A DNA stretch of 64,000 bases from Massilia sp. BJB1822 (GTDB taxonomy: Bacteria > Pseudomonadota > Gammaproteobacteria > Burkholderiales > Burkholderiaceae_D), in NCBI RefSeq assembly GCF_013369485.1, contig NZ_JABWEB010000001.1, forward strand, positions 620,001-684,000, given 5' to 3'. The translations under genes and the position numbers were made by a program. The notes under the pieces were generated by a model. The model did no database searches. It saw only the letters and a program-made list of their open reading frames with translations, and had not been told where the DNA came from. Below, in pieces: positions 1-8,302 of the stretch. Position 1 is the stretch's first letter. Each line of letters starts with the position of its first letter.

Positions 1-825
1 GGCAAGGAAGTGCTGGCGCGCTCCCTGCACCAGCTCAGCCCCCGCGCCAGCCAGCGCTTCATGGCGATCAATTGCGCGGCGATTCCCGAGAACCTGCTGG
101 AAAGCGAATTGTTCGGCTACGAGAAGGGCGCTTTCACCGGCGCGGTCAAGCAGACCAAGGGCAAGGTGGAGCTGGCCCATGGCGGCACCTTCTTCCTCGA
201 CGAGGTGGGCGACCTGCCCATGCCGCTGCAGGCCAAGCTGCTGCGCTTCCTGCAGGAGCGCGTCATCGAGCGCGTGGGCGGGCATGAGGAGATTCCGGTC
301 GATGTGCGCATCGTCTGCGCAACCCACCAGAACCTGAAGCAGCTGGCCACCACCGGGCGCTTCCGCGAAGACTTGTATTACCGCCTGTCCGAGATCGTCG
401 TCACCATCCCGCCGCTGCGCGAGCGCCTGGGCGACGCGGTGCTGCTGGCCCAGCACTTCAAGAACAAGTTCGCCACCCAGGAAGGGCGCGGCAATCTGCA
501 TTTCAGCCAGGAGGCGCTGGTGCAGATCGAAACCCACCCCTGGCCGGGTAATGTGCGCGAAATGGAAAACTGCATCAAGCGCGCCGTCATCATGGCCGAC
601 GGTTCGCAGATCCTGGCGGACGACCTGGGCCTGTCCGGCACGCCGCTGGAAGAGGAGCCGCTGAACCTGCGCCAGGTGCGCGAGGAGGCGGAATACAAGG
701 CCATCGTCAAGGCGCTGGCGCGGGTCGAGGGCAATATCGTCAAGGCTTCCGAACTGCTGGGCATCAGCCGCCCCACCTTATACGATCTGATGGAGCGTCA
801 CGCCATCAAGGGTTCTTCTTCCTGA
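1..825 (+). CDS. prsR: PrsR-type sigma-54 response regulator, C-terminal part (5' end outside window)
   Basis: The reading frame is open from base 1 to the TGA at 823-825, so only the last 274 residues are present and the receiver domain lies outside the window. Visible are the AAA+ sigma-54 activator domain with GAFTGA (in [13 protein letters not shown], the RpoN-contacting loop), Walker [13 protein letters not shown], the sensor region ending [11 protein letters not shown], and a C-terminal Fis-type helix-turn-helix ([20 protein letters not shown]). This matches the AtoC-like response regulator found in exosortase A genomes (PrsR, partner of the PrsK kinase). The location beside the EPS locus and the presence of RpoN-type promoters at PEP-CTERM-type genes further on support the name. 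It would activate sigma-54 transcription of PEP-CTERM genes. Family assignment is firm; PrsR rather than another NtrC-class regulator is inference from context. Its 3' end overlaps the convergent ligase gene by 28 bp. Confidence 0.85.
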   Translation, partial: GKEVLARSLHQLSPRASQRFMAINCAAIPENLLESELFGYEKGAFTGAVKQTKGKVELAHGGTFFLDEVGDLPMPLQAKLLRFLQERVIERVGGHEEIPVDVRIVCATHQNLKQLATTGRFREDLYYRLSEIVVTIPPLRERLGDAVLLAQHFKNKFATQEGRGNLHFSQEALVQIETHPWPGNVREMENCIKRAVIMADGSQILADDLGLSGTPLEEEPLNLRQVREEAEYKAIVKALARVEGNIVKASELLGISRPTLYDLMERHAIKGSSS

Positions 826-3242
826 GAGGCCGAGCGGCGCCGGCGCCGTTTGCCCGCATGCGGCGCAGCCGCCGGACGCAGGCTGCCGGCGCCCAGCAGC
901 AGGAAGAACAGAGTGGTCAGGCGCGGCACGTCGAAGATGCTGTCGAACAGGCCGACCATCATGCAGCCCGCCAGCGCGGCCAGGCAGATCGTGGCGGGCA
1001 GCTCGCCCATCAGGCCGCGCGCCGCCATCTGGCCGCCAGCCACCAGCAGCAAGGCCGCCGTCGCCAGCGCGCCCAGCCAGCCCATCTCGAACACCGTATT
1101 GACCGCGAAATTCTTCACATGCCAGGGGAAGTGATTGCGGTCGCTGCTGAAAAACCAGTAATCGTTGGCGGCGGAGAAGCTGCCGTTCCTGATCAGCTCA
1201 CGCCCGCCGGCATCGCGCAGGCTGATATTGTCCACGTCCAGCCACGCGCTGCCGCCGTCGCTGAAGATTTCCAATTGGGTCGGCGCCGCCAGCAGGCCGC
1301 CGCGGCCGAGCTGGGGGCGCAGCGTGGCATCCACATGCTGCCATTCCCGCTCCTCCGGCTTCAGGCGCGACTGGACATAGCTGCAATTCTGGCGGTACAG
1401 CAGCCAGCGTTCGCAGATGCCGATGGCGATGCCCACCTTGCCGTCCTTGCGCCGCACGTCGAAGGAGAGCCGGTAATCGCGGCCGCTCTCCACGTCCACT
1501 CGCTGCAGCATGCGCAGCACTTCGCCATAGCCGATCGAGTATTGCGGCGTGCCCAGGCGCAGGAAGCGGTTATTGCCATTCTCCTCTTCGTAGCGGAAGG
1601 TGCCGGGCATTTCGCCGTGCAGGTTCTTCCACAAATACACCTCGGGATAGCGTCCCAGCCCCATGCCCAGCAGCTGCGTGCCGCTGTCGCTGTCCATCAT
1701 CTCCAGCGCCTCGCCCCAATGGCGCAGGCGCACATCCAGATCGCCGCCCACGGTGGCGAAGCGGCTGCCCGCGTAATAGCTGCCCGCCACCGGAATCAGC
1801 GTGGCGCAGACAATCGCGCCGAAGAAGCCCAGTATCAGCGTCGAGCGCTCCAGATGCCAGGGCCGGCGCTCAGGCGGCAGCAGGCGCGCCGCCGCCAGCG
1901 CGCCGGCAATCAGGGCCAGCAGCGCCGCATCCTGCCAGGCCTTGCCGCCGCCCCAATGCACCGACACCAGCGCCGCGCTCAGTGCCAGCGCAGGAAAAGC
2001 CGCAGCGGCCAGGCCAAGCCCGAGTGCCTGCTTCGGCTGCGGCCCGAATAGCAGGAGCAGGATGCCCGCGCCAGCGACGCCGCTCGCCAGCAGATAGGCG
2101 GCATACGCGCCCTTGCCGGTGGCGGCATCGCCGCCCTGCAGCAGCAGGTACAAACCGATGCAAGCCAGCAGCAGGGCGGCGGCCAGCACCACGGCAAGAC
2201 CTCGGCGCGGCAGGCGCGGCGCGGCGCCGCCCAACGCAAACGCCACGCCCAGCAAGCCAAGCGCCGCCGCCAGGCCGCGATAGCCGCCGCTGTCGAAAAC
2301 CTGGGCCAGCGCCAAGACCAGCAGGGCAAGCAGCAGCAGGCCGCCCAGCAGGCGCGCCAGCGTCAGGCTGCCGTCGCGCACATGGCGCGCGCCCGCCAGC
2401 AGCGCGATCACCGCGCCGGAACAGGCATAAGCCAGATAGATATCGCGCGAAAAAGTCGTCAGCCCCGCATAGCAGCCCAGCAGCAGCAGGAGCAGGCCGG
2501 GAACCAGGCGGCGCGCGTCGTGCACGCCGATCAGCCACAGCGCGACGAAGGGAAAAGCCATGGCCAAGTAGGCATCCAGCGCCGCGCCGCCCGTATGCAT
2601 GGCGGAGAAGGGTGCGGTCGGCCGGTAGTCGCTGGCGAAGTTGAACAGGCCGGGAAACACGGCGCGCTCCCAGCCCACCGCCAGGCAAGCGCCTGCCAGT
2701 CCGAGCAGCATGCCGGGCACGAACAAGCGCCTGAGGTTTTCCAGCTGCGGTCCTGCGCTATGGCGCAGCAGCGGCAGCAGCAGCAAGCCCCAGACAAAGC
2801 CCTTCAGCACGCGTAGGCTGTTGTAGGGACTGACGTAATTGCTGAAGGCATTCGCATCCAGCGGCGCCAGTGGCTGCATGCCGCGCCAGGCCGCGATGGC
2901 GAAGCTGATGGTCAACAGGGCAAGACAGATTTTCAGGCCGGCCGGCAGGCGCGCGCCAGGCGGCGCAGCGGCGTAGCGCCAATAACCGGCGGCGCCGGTG
3001 GCCAGCAGCAGCAGGTCCAGCTCCTCCAGAAAGAACCAGCCGGTCCATGGCGCGAGGTCGAAGACCGGCAGCAGGGCCGGCACCAGCAGCAGCCAGGCGG
3101 CGGGATAGCGCCACAGCAGCGCCATATAGAGAACCAGCGCGGCGCCCAGGACAGGCTTGCTGGCCGGGTAGATCCAGGCTGCGGCCAGCAATGCTGCGAA
3201 CATCAGCAGCGCGCTGGCTCTATGCAGCCCGGCGCGGATCAT
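798..3242 (-). CDS. O-antigen ligase/polymerase-like membrane protein with inserted extracytoplasmic domain
   Basis: An 814-residue integral membrane protein, last gene of the minus-strand operon. About 12-14 hydrophobic segments occupy roughly residues 10-485. A long soluble stretch follows (about 485-710), then two or three more segments and a basic tail (KRRRRR). The ligase-like motif region [11 protein letters not shown]...[13 protein letters not shown] starts the soluble stretch. The remainder of it ([19 protein letters not shown]... [17 protein letters not shown]) looks like a beta-sandwich, carbohydrate-binding-like module. Typical WaaL/PglL-like ligases are 400-500 residues, so this insertion is unusual. 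Likely role: joining or polymerising polysaccharide or glycan units at the periplasmic face of the inner membrane. The ATG overlaps the upstream TPR gene stop (ATGA, 3239-3242), implying translational coupling. Substrate unknown. Confidence 0.7.
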   Translation of the reverse strand: MIRAGLHRASALLMFAALLAAAWIYPASKPVLGAALVLYMALLWRYPAAWLLLVPALLPVFDLAPWTGWFFLEELDLLLLATGAAGYWRYAAAPPGARLPAGLKICLALLTISFAIAAWRGMQPLAPLDANAFSNYVSPYNSLRVLKGFVWGLLLLPLLRHSAGPQLENLRRLFVPGMLLGLAGACLAVGWERAVFPGLFNFASDYRPTAPFSAMHTGGAALDAYLAMAFPFVALWLIGVHDARRLVPGLLLLLLGCYAGLTTFSRDIYLAYACSGAVIALLAGARHVRDGSLTLARLLGGLLLLALLVLALAQVFDSGGYRGLAAALGLLGVAFALGGAAPRLPRRGLAVVLAAALLLACIGLYLLLQGGDAATGKGAYAAYLLASGVAGAGILLLLFGPQPKQALGLGLAAAAFPALALSAALVSVHWGGGKAWQDAALLALIAGALAAARLLPPERRPWHLERSTLILGFFGAIVCATLIPVAGSYYAGSRFATVGGDLDVRLRHWGEALEMMDSDSGTQLLGMGLGRYPEVYLWKNLHGEMPGTFRYEEENGNNRFLRLGTPQYSIGYGEVLRMLQRVDVESGRDYRLSFDVRRKDGKVGIAIGICERWLLYRQNCSYVQSRLKPEEREWQHVDATLRPQLGRGGLLAAPTQLEIFSDGGSAWLDVDNISLRDAGGRELIRNGSFSAANDYWFFSSDRNHFPWHVKNFAVNTVFEMGWLGALATAALLLVAGGQMAARGLMGELPATICLAALAGCMMVGLFDSIFDVPRLTTLFFLLLGAGSLRPAAAPHAGKRRRRRSASQEEEPLMA

Positions 3243-3865
3243 GGCGTCTTATCGCTCCACTTGCCCGCCGCCGTCAGCATATTTTTCAGCCCCGGCAGCG
3301 GAAAGCCCAATTCATAGGCTTTCCTCGCGTATTTGACGGCGGGATCGTATTTCTTCATCTTGGCGTAAGCCAGGCCGAGGTTGTAATTGATCGAGGGATT
3401 CTCGGGGTCCAGCTCGACGGCCTTTTCCAGCATGGGCAAGGCTTTCTCGGGCTGCCCGACGCGGTACAGATAGCCGGCATACGCCGCATGCGCCGCGCCA
3501 TCGTCCGGCACGAAGCGCACCGCGCGCTCGAAATAGCACTCCACCGGATACTTCCCGCCCGGCAGCTGCACCGCTTTCTGGCGCAGCGCCACCTTGGCCA
3601 GCGTTTCCAGCGCCCGCGTATGGTTGGGGAAGGCGCGCAGCGTATAGTCCAGGTCCGCGCCCAGCGTGCCGGTATTGCCCTTGAGGCCTTGCTCCACCTC
3701 TTCCGTGAAGTGGGCCTGTTCCACCAGATGCAGCTGCTCGGCATCGGGCGTGCGGTAATCGAAGGGACCGAAGGCGTTCACCAGCTCCCCGCAAAACGGC
3801 TTGGCCGCCAATTGACCGCTGGCAGCCAGCAGTGTCGCCGCAGCCAGGGCTGCCTTGATCTTCAT
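3239..3865 (-). CDS. Secreted tetratricopeptide-repeat protein
   Basis: A 208-residue protein with a clear Sec signal peptide (MKIKAALAAATLLAASGQLAA, cleavage near AAK-PFCGE) and at least three TPR units from about residue 65 onward (for example LPMLEKAVELDPENPSINYN followed by LGLAYAKMKKYDPAVKYARK). It should be a periplasmic scaffold or adaptor. It sits between a glycosyltransferase and the ligase-like gene, overlapping both by 4 bp, so it probably works with the ligase or the export machinery. No catalytic residues are visible. Its exact function is not recognisable from sequence. Confidence 0.75.
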   Translation of the reverse strand: MKIKAALAAATLLAASGQLAAKPFCGELVNAFGPFDYRTPDAEQLHLVEQAHFTEEVEQGLKGNTGTLGADLDYTLRAFPNHTRALETLAKVALRQKAVQLPGGKYPVECYFERAVRFVPDDGAAHAAYAGYLYRVGQPEKALPMLEKAVELDPENPSINYNLGLAYAKMKKYDPAVKYARKAYELGFPLPGLKNMLTAAGKWSDKTP

Positions 3866-5157
3866 CGTACTTCCTCCCTATTGGCCGGCAAGGCATGCGC
3901 GGCTTGCGCCGGCTGGGCGATGCGCTCCAGCAGCTGGCCCAGCTCTCCGGTGCGCGCGCGGCGCGAATTGGCGGCAATCGCTTCTTCCGACGCCAGCGGC
4001 GCCTTGCCCGTCTGCGCCAGTTCCAGGAAGCGCATCAGCCCCTGCATGATGCCTTCTTTCGAATCGAGCGGCGCGATGGTGTCGATGCCGGCCTGGCGCA
4101 GGGCGGCGGCGGTATCGCCGATGCTGTCGGTCAGGGCCAGGATCGGGCGGCGCGCGCGCAGATATTCATACAGCTTGGCCGGAATCTGGTGATTGCAGTT
4201 GGTCGCCTGCAGCACCAGCAGCGCATCGGCCGTCAGCATTTCGCTGAGGGCATCGCGGTAGGCGATATGCGGCGCCAGGCCGACCAGGTCGCCAATGCCG
4301 TAGCGCGCGATCAGGCCGGCCAGATACTCGTCATGCGCCGTGGCGCGCAGCACCACGCGCAGACGCTGCGCATCGATCCTGCCTTGCGCCTGCAGCTCCG
4401 CCAGCGCTTCGAACAGCGGCACCGGGTCGCGTTCGGAGGGATAGATGATGCCGCTGTGGATCAGCGTGAAGGGACGGCCCTGGGCCGGCGCGGCTTGTGC
4501 GGCGAGGGCGCCCGCGTCGGCGAAGTTCTCTTCGTCGTAGCCGTTTTCGATCAGGGCGAAGCGGCTGGCCGGAATCTCCGGGAAGCGCGTTTCATAAGTC
4601 TTGATCGCGCCCGGCGTGGTGCAAACGGCCACGGTGCAATGCTTGACGGTCTGCTTTTCGATCCAGCGGTACACCTTGCGCGTCAACGGATCGGAGGGGT
4701 AGTCCACATCGGTCATCGGGTCGCGCAGATCGGCGATCCAGGGCAGGCCGGTCATGCGGTGCAGGCAGAGCGCGATCAGATTGGCGCTGGCGATTGGGTA
4801 GGTGGACCAGATCACCTGCGGGCGGTATTTGCGTATCATGCGCAGCCCGGCCGGCACCGCGCCCAGGCACCAGGAAACCCAGCGGTCGGGCAGGGCCAGC
4901 CAGCCCAGGTAGCGTCCGCGCCAGGCCAGGTGGCGCGAGGTGTCGAGCGCAAAGGCGCGCTGCACCACCGCTTCGGCCGGAATCTCGCGCATCTGGTCGC
5001 CGCCGCTGTTGGCATAGGCGCGCGGATGGGCCGACAGCACCAGCGGCTGCCAGCCCTGCTGCGGCAGATACTGCGAGAACTTCAGCGTGCGCTGAATGCC
5101 GCTGCTGCCGCGCATGGGCGGATAGTGGTAAGCGATCATCAGCACGCGCTTTACCAT
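3862..5157 (-). CDS. Family 4 glycosyltransferase
   Basis: A 431-residue GT-B fold protein. The N-terminus MVKRVLMIAYHYPPMRGSSG is the typical first strand and glycine-rich loop of GT4 enzymes; the middle has PWIADLRDPMTDVDYP and the C-terminal half IENGYDEENF and an acceptor-side region. The frame is open 41 codons further upstream, but the start at 5157 is preferred because the family N-terminus begins there and the longer version would run deep into the upstream hydrolase gene. With this start the overlap with that gene is only 7 bp, in keeping with the rest of the operon. Expected to transfer a sugar from a nucleotide donor to a lipid-linked EPS intermediate in the cytoplasm. Donor sugar unknown. 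Confidence 0.82.
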   Translation of the reverse strand: MVKRVLMIAYHYPPMRGSSGIQRTLKFSQYLPQQGWQPLVLSAHPRAYANSGGDQMREIPAEAVVQRAFALDTSRHLAWRGRYLGWLALPDRWVSWCLGAVPAGLRMIRKYRPQVIWSTYPIASANLIALCLHRMTGLPWIADLRDPMTDVDYPSDPLTRKVYRWIEKQTVKHCTVAVCTTPGAIKTYETRFPEIPASRFALIENGYDEENFADAGALAAQAAPAQGRPFTLIHSGIIYPSERDPVPLFEALAELQAQGRIDAQRLRVVLRATAHDEYLAGLIARYGIGDLVGLAPHIAYRDALSEMLTADALLVLQATNCNHQIPAKLYEYLRARRPILALTDSIGDTAAALRQAGIDTIAPLDSKEGIMQGLMRFLELAQTGKAPLASEEAIAANSRRARTGELGQLLERIAQPAQAAHALPANREEVR

Positions 5158-6113
5158 GAGCGCACCCAATCGGAAGTCCAGCCGGCCACCTGGTCGCGCC
5201 ATTCGCGGCGCGAGAAAGTGTGATCGGCCGGCGCCAGGGTATGCCGGGTCACGCGCGGAGCCGCCAGCAGGCCTTGCCACTGGCGGGATGCCTTTACCAT
5301 GTCCAGAAACTCCTGCGCCGTCAGATCGGCGCCGCTAAAGATGAAAAGAACCTTGCCGGAAAAGCCTTGCAGGCCTTCCAGCATGCGCTGGTGCAGGCCT
5401 GGCGCGCCCGGCGCCGTACCTGCCGTCTGCGCGGACGAGGGCAGCGCCACGGCTGTCATGCCGGCTGCCGCCACGGTGGCATGTCCACCGGTGCCGGCGG
5501 TATCGACGGCGCCGCCATCCTGCCCCTTGGCTGCGGCGGCGGGGCGGCGTGCATATGCCGCGCCAAGCAGCCCGGCAAACGAGCGCGCCGCAGCGCCGAA
5601 ATCGAAGCGGCCGCTGAAGATCTTCTTCCACAGCTCCGGCTGCAGCAGCCGGTCGCGGTAATAATGCTTGAGCGTGGCCTTGGCAAAGCCTTCCGCGCTG
5701 CGCGCCCAGGGGTTGAGCAGCACCATACCGCAGACGCGCTTATCCTGGCGCGCATAAAACATGGCCGCCGAAGCCGCGTCGCACAGCCCCCACAGCACCA
5801 CTTCCTGCAAGCCGGGACAAGCCGCCATGAACTGGTCGACAGCGGCGCGCAGATCGGCGTCGACCTCTTCGAAATCGCGCGCCGCGCCGCTGCTGTCGCC
5901 CATGCCGCGGTAATCGAAACGCATGGCCGGAATGCCCTGCGCCGCCAGCGCGCGCGCCAGCAGCGTGAACTGGCGATGGCTGCCCGCCCGGTACTGCGGG
6001 CCGCCGACCACGATCAGCACGCCGCGCCGCGCCGGCGCTGAGACCGGGCTGAGAATGGCCGTCAGCCACTCGCCCTGGCAGGGAAAGCCGAGCGCCTGTT
6101 CCTCAAGCTGCAT
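5151..6113 (-). CDS. Exosortase A system-associated hydrolase 1 (alpha/beta hydrolase)
   Basis: A 320-residue alpha/beta hydrolase. The N-terminal half has the fold's hallmark RFDYRGMGDSSG. The nucleophile elbow reads LWGLCDAAS, with Cys111 in the place of the usual serine; Asp262 (FSGADLTAQ) and His298 (APADHTFSRR) complete a plausible triad. The family is about 270 residues, and the excess here is a low-complexity Ala/Gly/Thr insert at about residues 190-240, between core strands. Such hydrolases occur as a pair in exosortase A loci, next to an ACP and an acyl-CoA ligase, as seen here, so a role in releasing or transferring an acyl group is inferred. The upstream hydrolase 2 gene overlaps it by 11 bp. 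Confidence 0.85.
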   Translation of the reverse strand: MQLEEQALGFPCQGEWLTAILSPVSAPARRGVLIVVGGPQYRAGSHRQFTLLARALAAQGIPAMRFDYRGMGDSSGAARDFEEVDADLRAAVDQFMAACPGLQEVVLWGLCDAASAAMFYARQDKRVCGMVLLNPWARSAEGFAKATLKHYYRDRLLQPELWKKIFSGRFDFGAAARSFAGLLGAAYARRPAAAAKGQDGGAVDTAGTGGHATVAAAGMTAVALPSSAQTAGTAPGAPGLHQRMLEGLQGFSGKVLFIFSGADLTAQEFLDMVKASRQWQGLLAAPRVTRHTLAPADHTFSRREWRDQVAGWTSDWVRSW

Positions 6114-6963
6114 GGCAGGCTTCCTTTAATGCTGCTATCGTCGCATCGAGCAGCGCAGGGCATTCGCTGATTTCCTGTGTAGCCCAGAAAGGCTGGCCCG
6201 GCACGGTCATGGCGGATACCTCGCTTTCCGCTTGCCAGCCTTGCAGCACGCGCGCGGCGGCAGGCGGCAGCGGGCGGCCTTCCTGGGCCACGATCTCGAA
6301 CCAGTGCAGCGGGCAGCGCGGCGGCGCGAACTTGGCCGCATCCAGCGCTTCAATCGACTGCGCCAGCGCAGGCGCCAGCGCATAGCCCGCGATTTCCAGC
6401 GGCTCGCCCGCTGCCAGCGTGGCGCGCAGGGCGGCGGTGCCGCCATTTTTTTCCTGGCCCTCGGCCAGCATCTGGTTGGCCAGCTTCAGGCGCAGGAATT
6501 GCGTCATGAAATTGGCCCCATTCGTTACGGCTTGCCACAGCAGCAGAGTGGAGGGCGGCTGGGCTGCCTGGCGCGCATAATCGAGCGCCAGCAGGGCGCC
6601 CAGGCGCAAGCCCCACAGGCCGACTTCCTGTTCCAGCGCGCCGCCCAGACGCTCGCGCAGCCACTGCGCGCCGCGTGCCAGGTCGTCCAGCCAGATCTCC
6701 CAGCGCGCATCGCCGAAATCGCCGCTGCTGTCGCCGCAGCCGTATAAATCGATCTGCAGTACCGCGTAACCCTGCGCCGCCATGGCGCGCGCTTGCAAGG
6801 CCGCCATGCGGCGCGCCTTGTTCATTTCCTCGGCAAAGGGATGCACATACAGGAAAGCGCCGCGGCAGGCGCCGGCGGCGGCGTGGAACACGCAAAAGCG
6901 CGCCCCCGTGCCGGCCTTCAAAAAGAAAGGCTCGGCGTGCGGCGGCGCAGTGTGATGGTTCAT
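6103..6963 (-). CDS. Exosortase A system-associated hydrolase 2 (alpha/beta hydrolase fold)
   Basis: A 286-residue alpha/beta hydrolase-fold protein with the oxyanion-side motif YVHPFAEEMNKARR and the conserved IDLYGCGDSSGDF. The position that holds the nucleophile in most hydrolases (GxSxG) reads GLRLG, with Arg120 instead of Ser or Cys. It may therefore be catalytically altered or act as a partner of hydrolase 1. It starts within 4 bp of the ACP stop and overlaps hydrolase 1 by 11 bp. The ACP neighbour suggests it handles an acyl-ACP or acyl-modified sugar. Family assignment is good; activity is uncertain. Confidence 0.83.
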   Translation of the reverse strand: MNHHTAPPHAEPFFLKAGTGARFCVFHAAAGACRGAFLYVHPFAEEMNKARRMAALQARAMAAQGYAVLQIDLYGCGDSSGDFGDARWEIWLDDLARGAQWLRERLGGALEQEVGLWGLRLGALLALDYARQAAQPPSTLLLWQAVTNGANFMTQFLRLKLANQMLAEGQEKNGGTAALRATLAAGEPLEIAGYALAPALAQSIEALDAAKFAPPRCPLHWFEIVAQEGRPLPPAAARVLQGWQAESEVSAMTVPGQPFWATQEISECPALLDATIAALKEACHAA

Positions 6964-7208
6964 GCCGTCAGCTTGTGCTTGACGAAGGCAACCAGGCTGC
7001 CTACGGTCACGAAGTTGGCGGCGCTGATTTCATCGTCGTCGACGCTGAAACCGAATTGTTGTTCCAGCGCGCCGATCAGTTCCACCACCGCCATCGAGTC
7101 CAGCTCGGGGATACTGCCTAACAGCGGCGAATGCTCGTCCAACGCGGCGCCTTCGGCGCCCAGACTCAGAACATCGGTCAAAATCGTTTTTACTTCTTCC
7201 AAATACAT
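6960..7208 (-). CDS. Acyl carrier protein of the exosortase A cluster
   Basis: An 82-residue acidic helical protein with the phosphopantetheine attachment motif ELDSMAVVEL (Ser38), the usual size for an ACP. It is expected to carry an acyl or aminoacyl group as a thioester in the cytoplasm. It lies between the GNAT-family gene and hydrolase 2 (2-bp gap and 4-bp overlap). It is probably loaded by the acyl-CoA ligase encoded divergently at 9857. It is not the housekeeping fatty-acid ACP: the sequence around the serine (IPELDSMA) and the context differ. Confidence 0.88.
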   Translation of the reverse strand: MYLEEVKTILTDVLSLGAEGAALDEHSPLLGSIPELDSMAVVELIGALEQQFGFSVDDDEISAANFVTVGSLVAFVKHKLTA

Positions 7209-7210
7209 AG

Positions 7211-8302
7211 TTACTCCGTGGATGGGTTGCCGTGCGGCAGAGATTGCGCGGGCGCGGGGGCCGGGGCCGGCCGCTGGCCGCGCAGGGCGGCACGTTGATT
7301 AGCGATGGCATGCAGCTGCAGCAGCACAGGCCAGCGGTAATGGTTCACATGGTACATGGTCCGGATTTCATCGGTCCAGCGCGTATGCCATTCCATCACC
7401 TTGCCGTAGAACTCCAGCCGCTCGAAGCGCTGCTCGGCGAACAGCTGCTGGCAGCATTCCTCGCGCATCAGCATGGTCGGCGACAGGCTGCTCGGCACCG
7501 TTTCGTCATAGGTGGTCTTCAGCACGATCATGCAGCCATCGCCTTCGATGCACAGATCCATGGCCACCAGCTGATTGTCAAACCAGTAACGGTAGACCGC
7601 GGCCGCGCCGCGCCGCGCAAAGCCTTCCAGCATCGCGGTGTAAAAACGTCCCTGCGCATTCTCCGGATGGATGGCCGTGCCCAGCTGCGCCTTCCAGCCC
7701 GCGCTTTCCAGCCGGCCGTAATCGGCCACCGCCGCCGCCATCTCTTCCGGCGCGCGGCTGACTTGCATGCGCGTGGCCACGCCTTCCTTCTGCAGTTTGG
7801 AACGCTGCTTTTTCAGGTTGTTGCGCAGGTTCTTGCCGCGTGCATTCCAGTAATCCTCGAAGCTGCCGGCCAGCGTGATGCGCGCCGTGTCGATATAGTC
7901 CACCGTGCGCAGGCAGCCGCCGGGCGCGGGACGCGGCTCCAGTTGCGGATCGCGCTGGGTCAGGCCCAGCATGAGCGGCAGGCCGGGCAGCTTGCGCGTC
8001 AGCTCGGCCAGCAGGGTGGACAGGTTCAGGCCCGGCGCATGCATCCACAGGCTGACCGGCGCCTGCGAGGGTTGGAACGTCTCCCACACGCCGCGCCGCC
8101 GCCGCGCCACGATGCCCATGGCCAGCAGCTCGCCCTGGCGCTCGTAGCAGGCCAACTGCTCATCGCCATCGCCGAATTCACGCAGCAGGGGGTGCACGAA
8201 ATCCGGCTCCAGCAGGGGAGAAGCGGTGCTGCGCCGGTTGCATTCGGCCCAGCGCGCGGCGTGCGCGGCAAACTGGGTGGCGGGGTACAAGGTCCAGCTC
8301 AT
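7211..8302 (-). CDS. GNAT / FemAB-like N-acyltransferase
   Basis: A 363-residue protein of the BioF2-like/CelD GNAT superfamily. Support comes from the central region RGKNLRNNLKKQRSKLQKEG followed by a C-terminal acetyltransferase-like domain (YRYWFDNQLVAMDLCIEGDG, YDETVPSSLSPTMLM, ERLEFYGKVMEWHTRWT). This arrangement is common to proteins that transfer acyl groups onto amino sugars or peptides in polysaccharide clusters. The downstream ACP suggests that it uses an acyl-ACP donor, and the upstream aminotransferase would supply an amino group on a sugar; both are inferences. It overlaps the aminotransferase stop by 4 bp. Confidence 0.75.
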   Translation of the reverse strand: MSWTLYPATQFAAHAARWAECNRRSTASPLLEPDFVHPLLREFGDGDEQLACYERQGELLAMGIVARRRRGVWETFQPSQAPVSLWMHAPGLNLSTLLAELTRKLPGLPLMLGLTQRDPQLEPRPAPGGCLRTVDYIDTARITLAGSFEDYWNARGKNLRNNLKKQRSKLQKEGVATRMQVSRAPEEMAAAVADYGRLESAGWKAQLGTAIHPENAQGRFYTAMLEGFARRGAAAVYRYWFDNQLVAMDLCIEGDGCMIVLKTTYDETVPSSLSPTMLMREECCQQLFAEQRFERLEFYGKVMEWHTRWTDEIRTMYHVNHYRWPVLLQLHAIANQRAALRGQRPAPAPAPAQSLPHGNPSTE

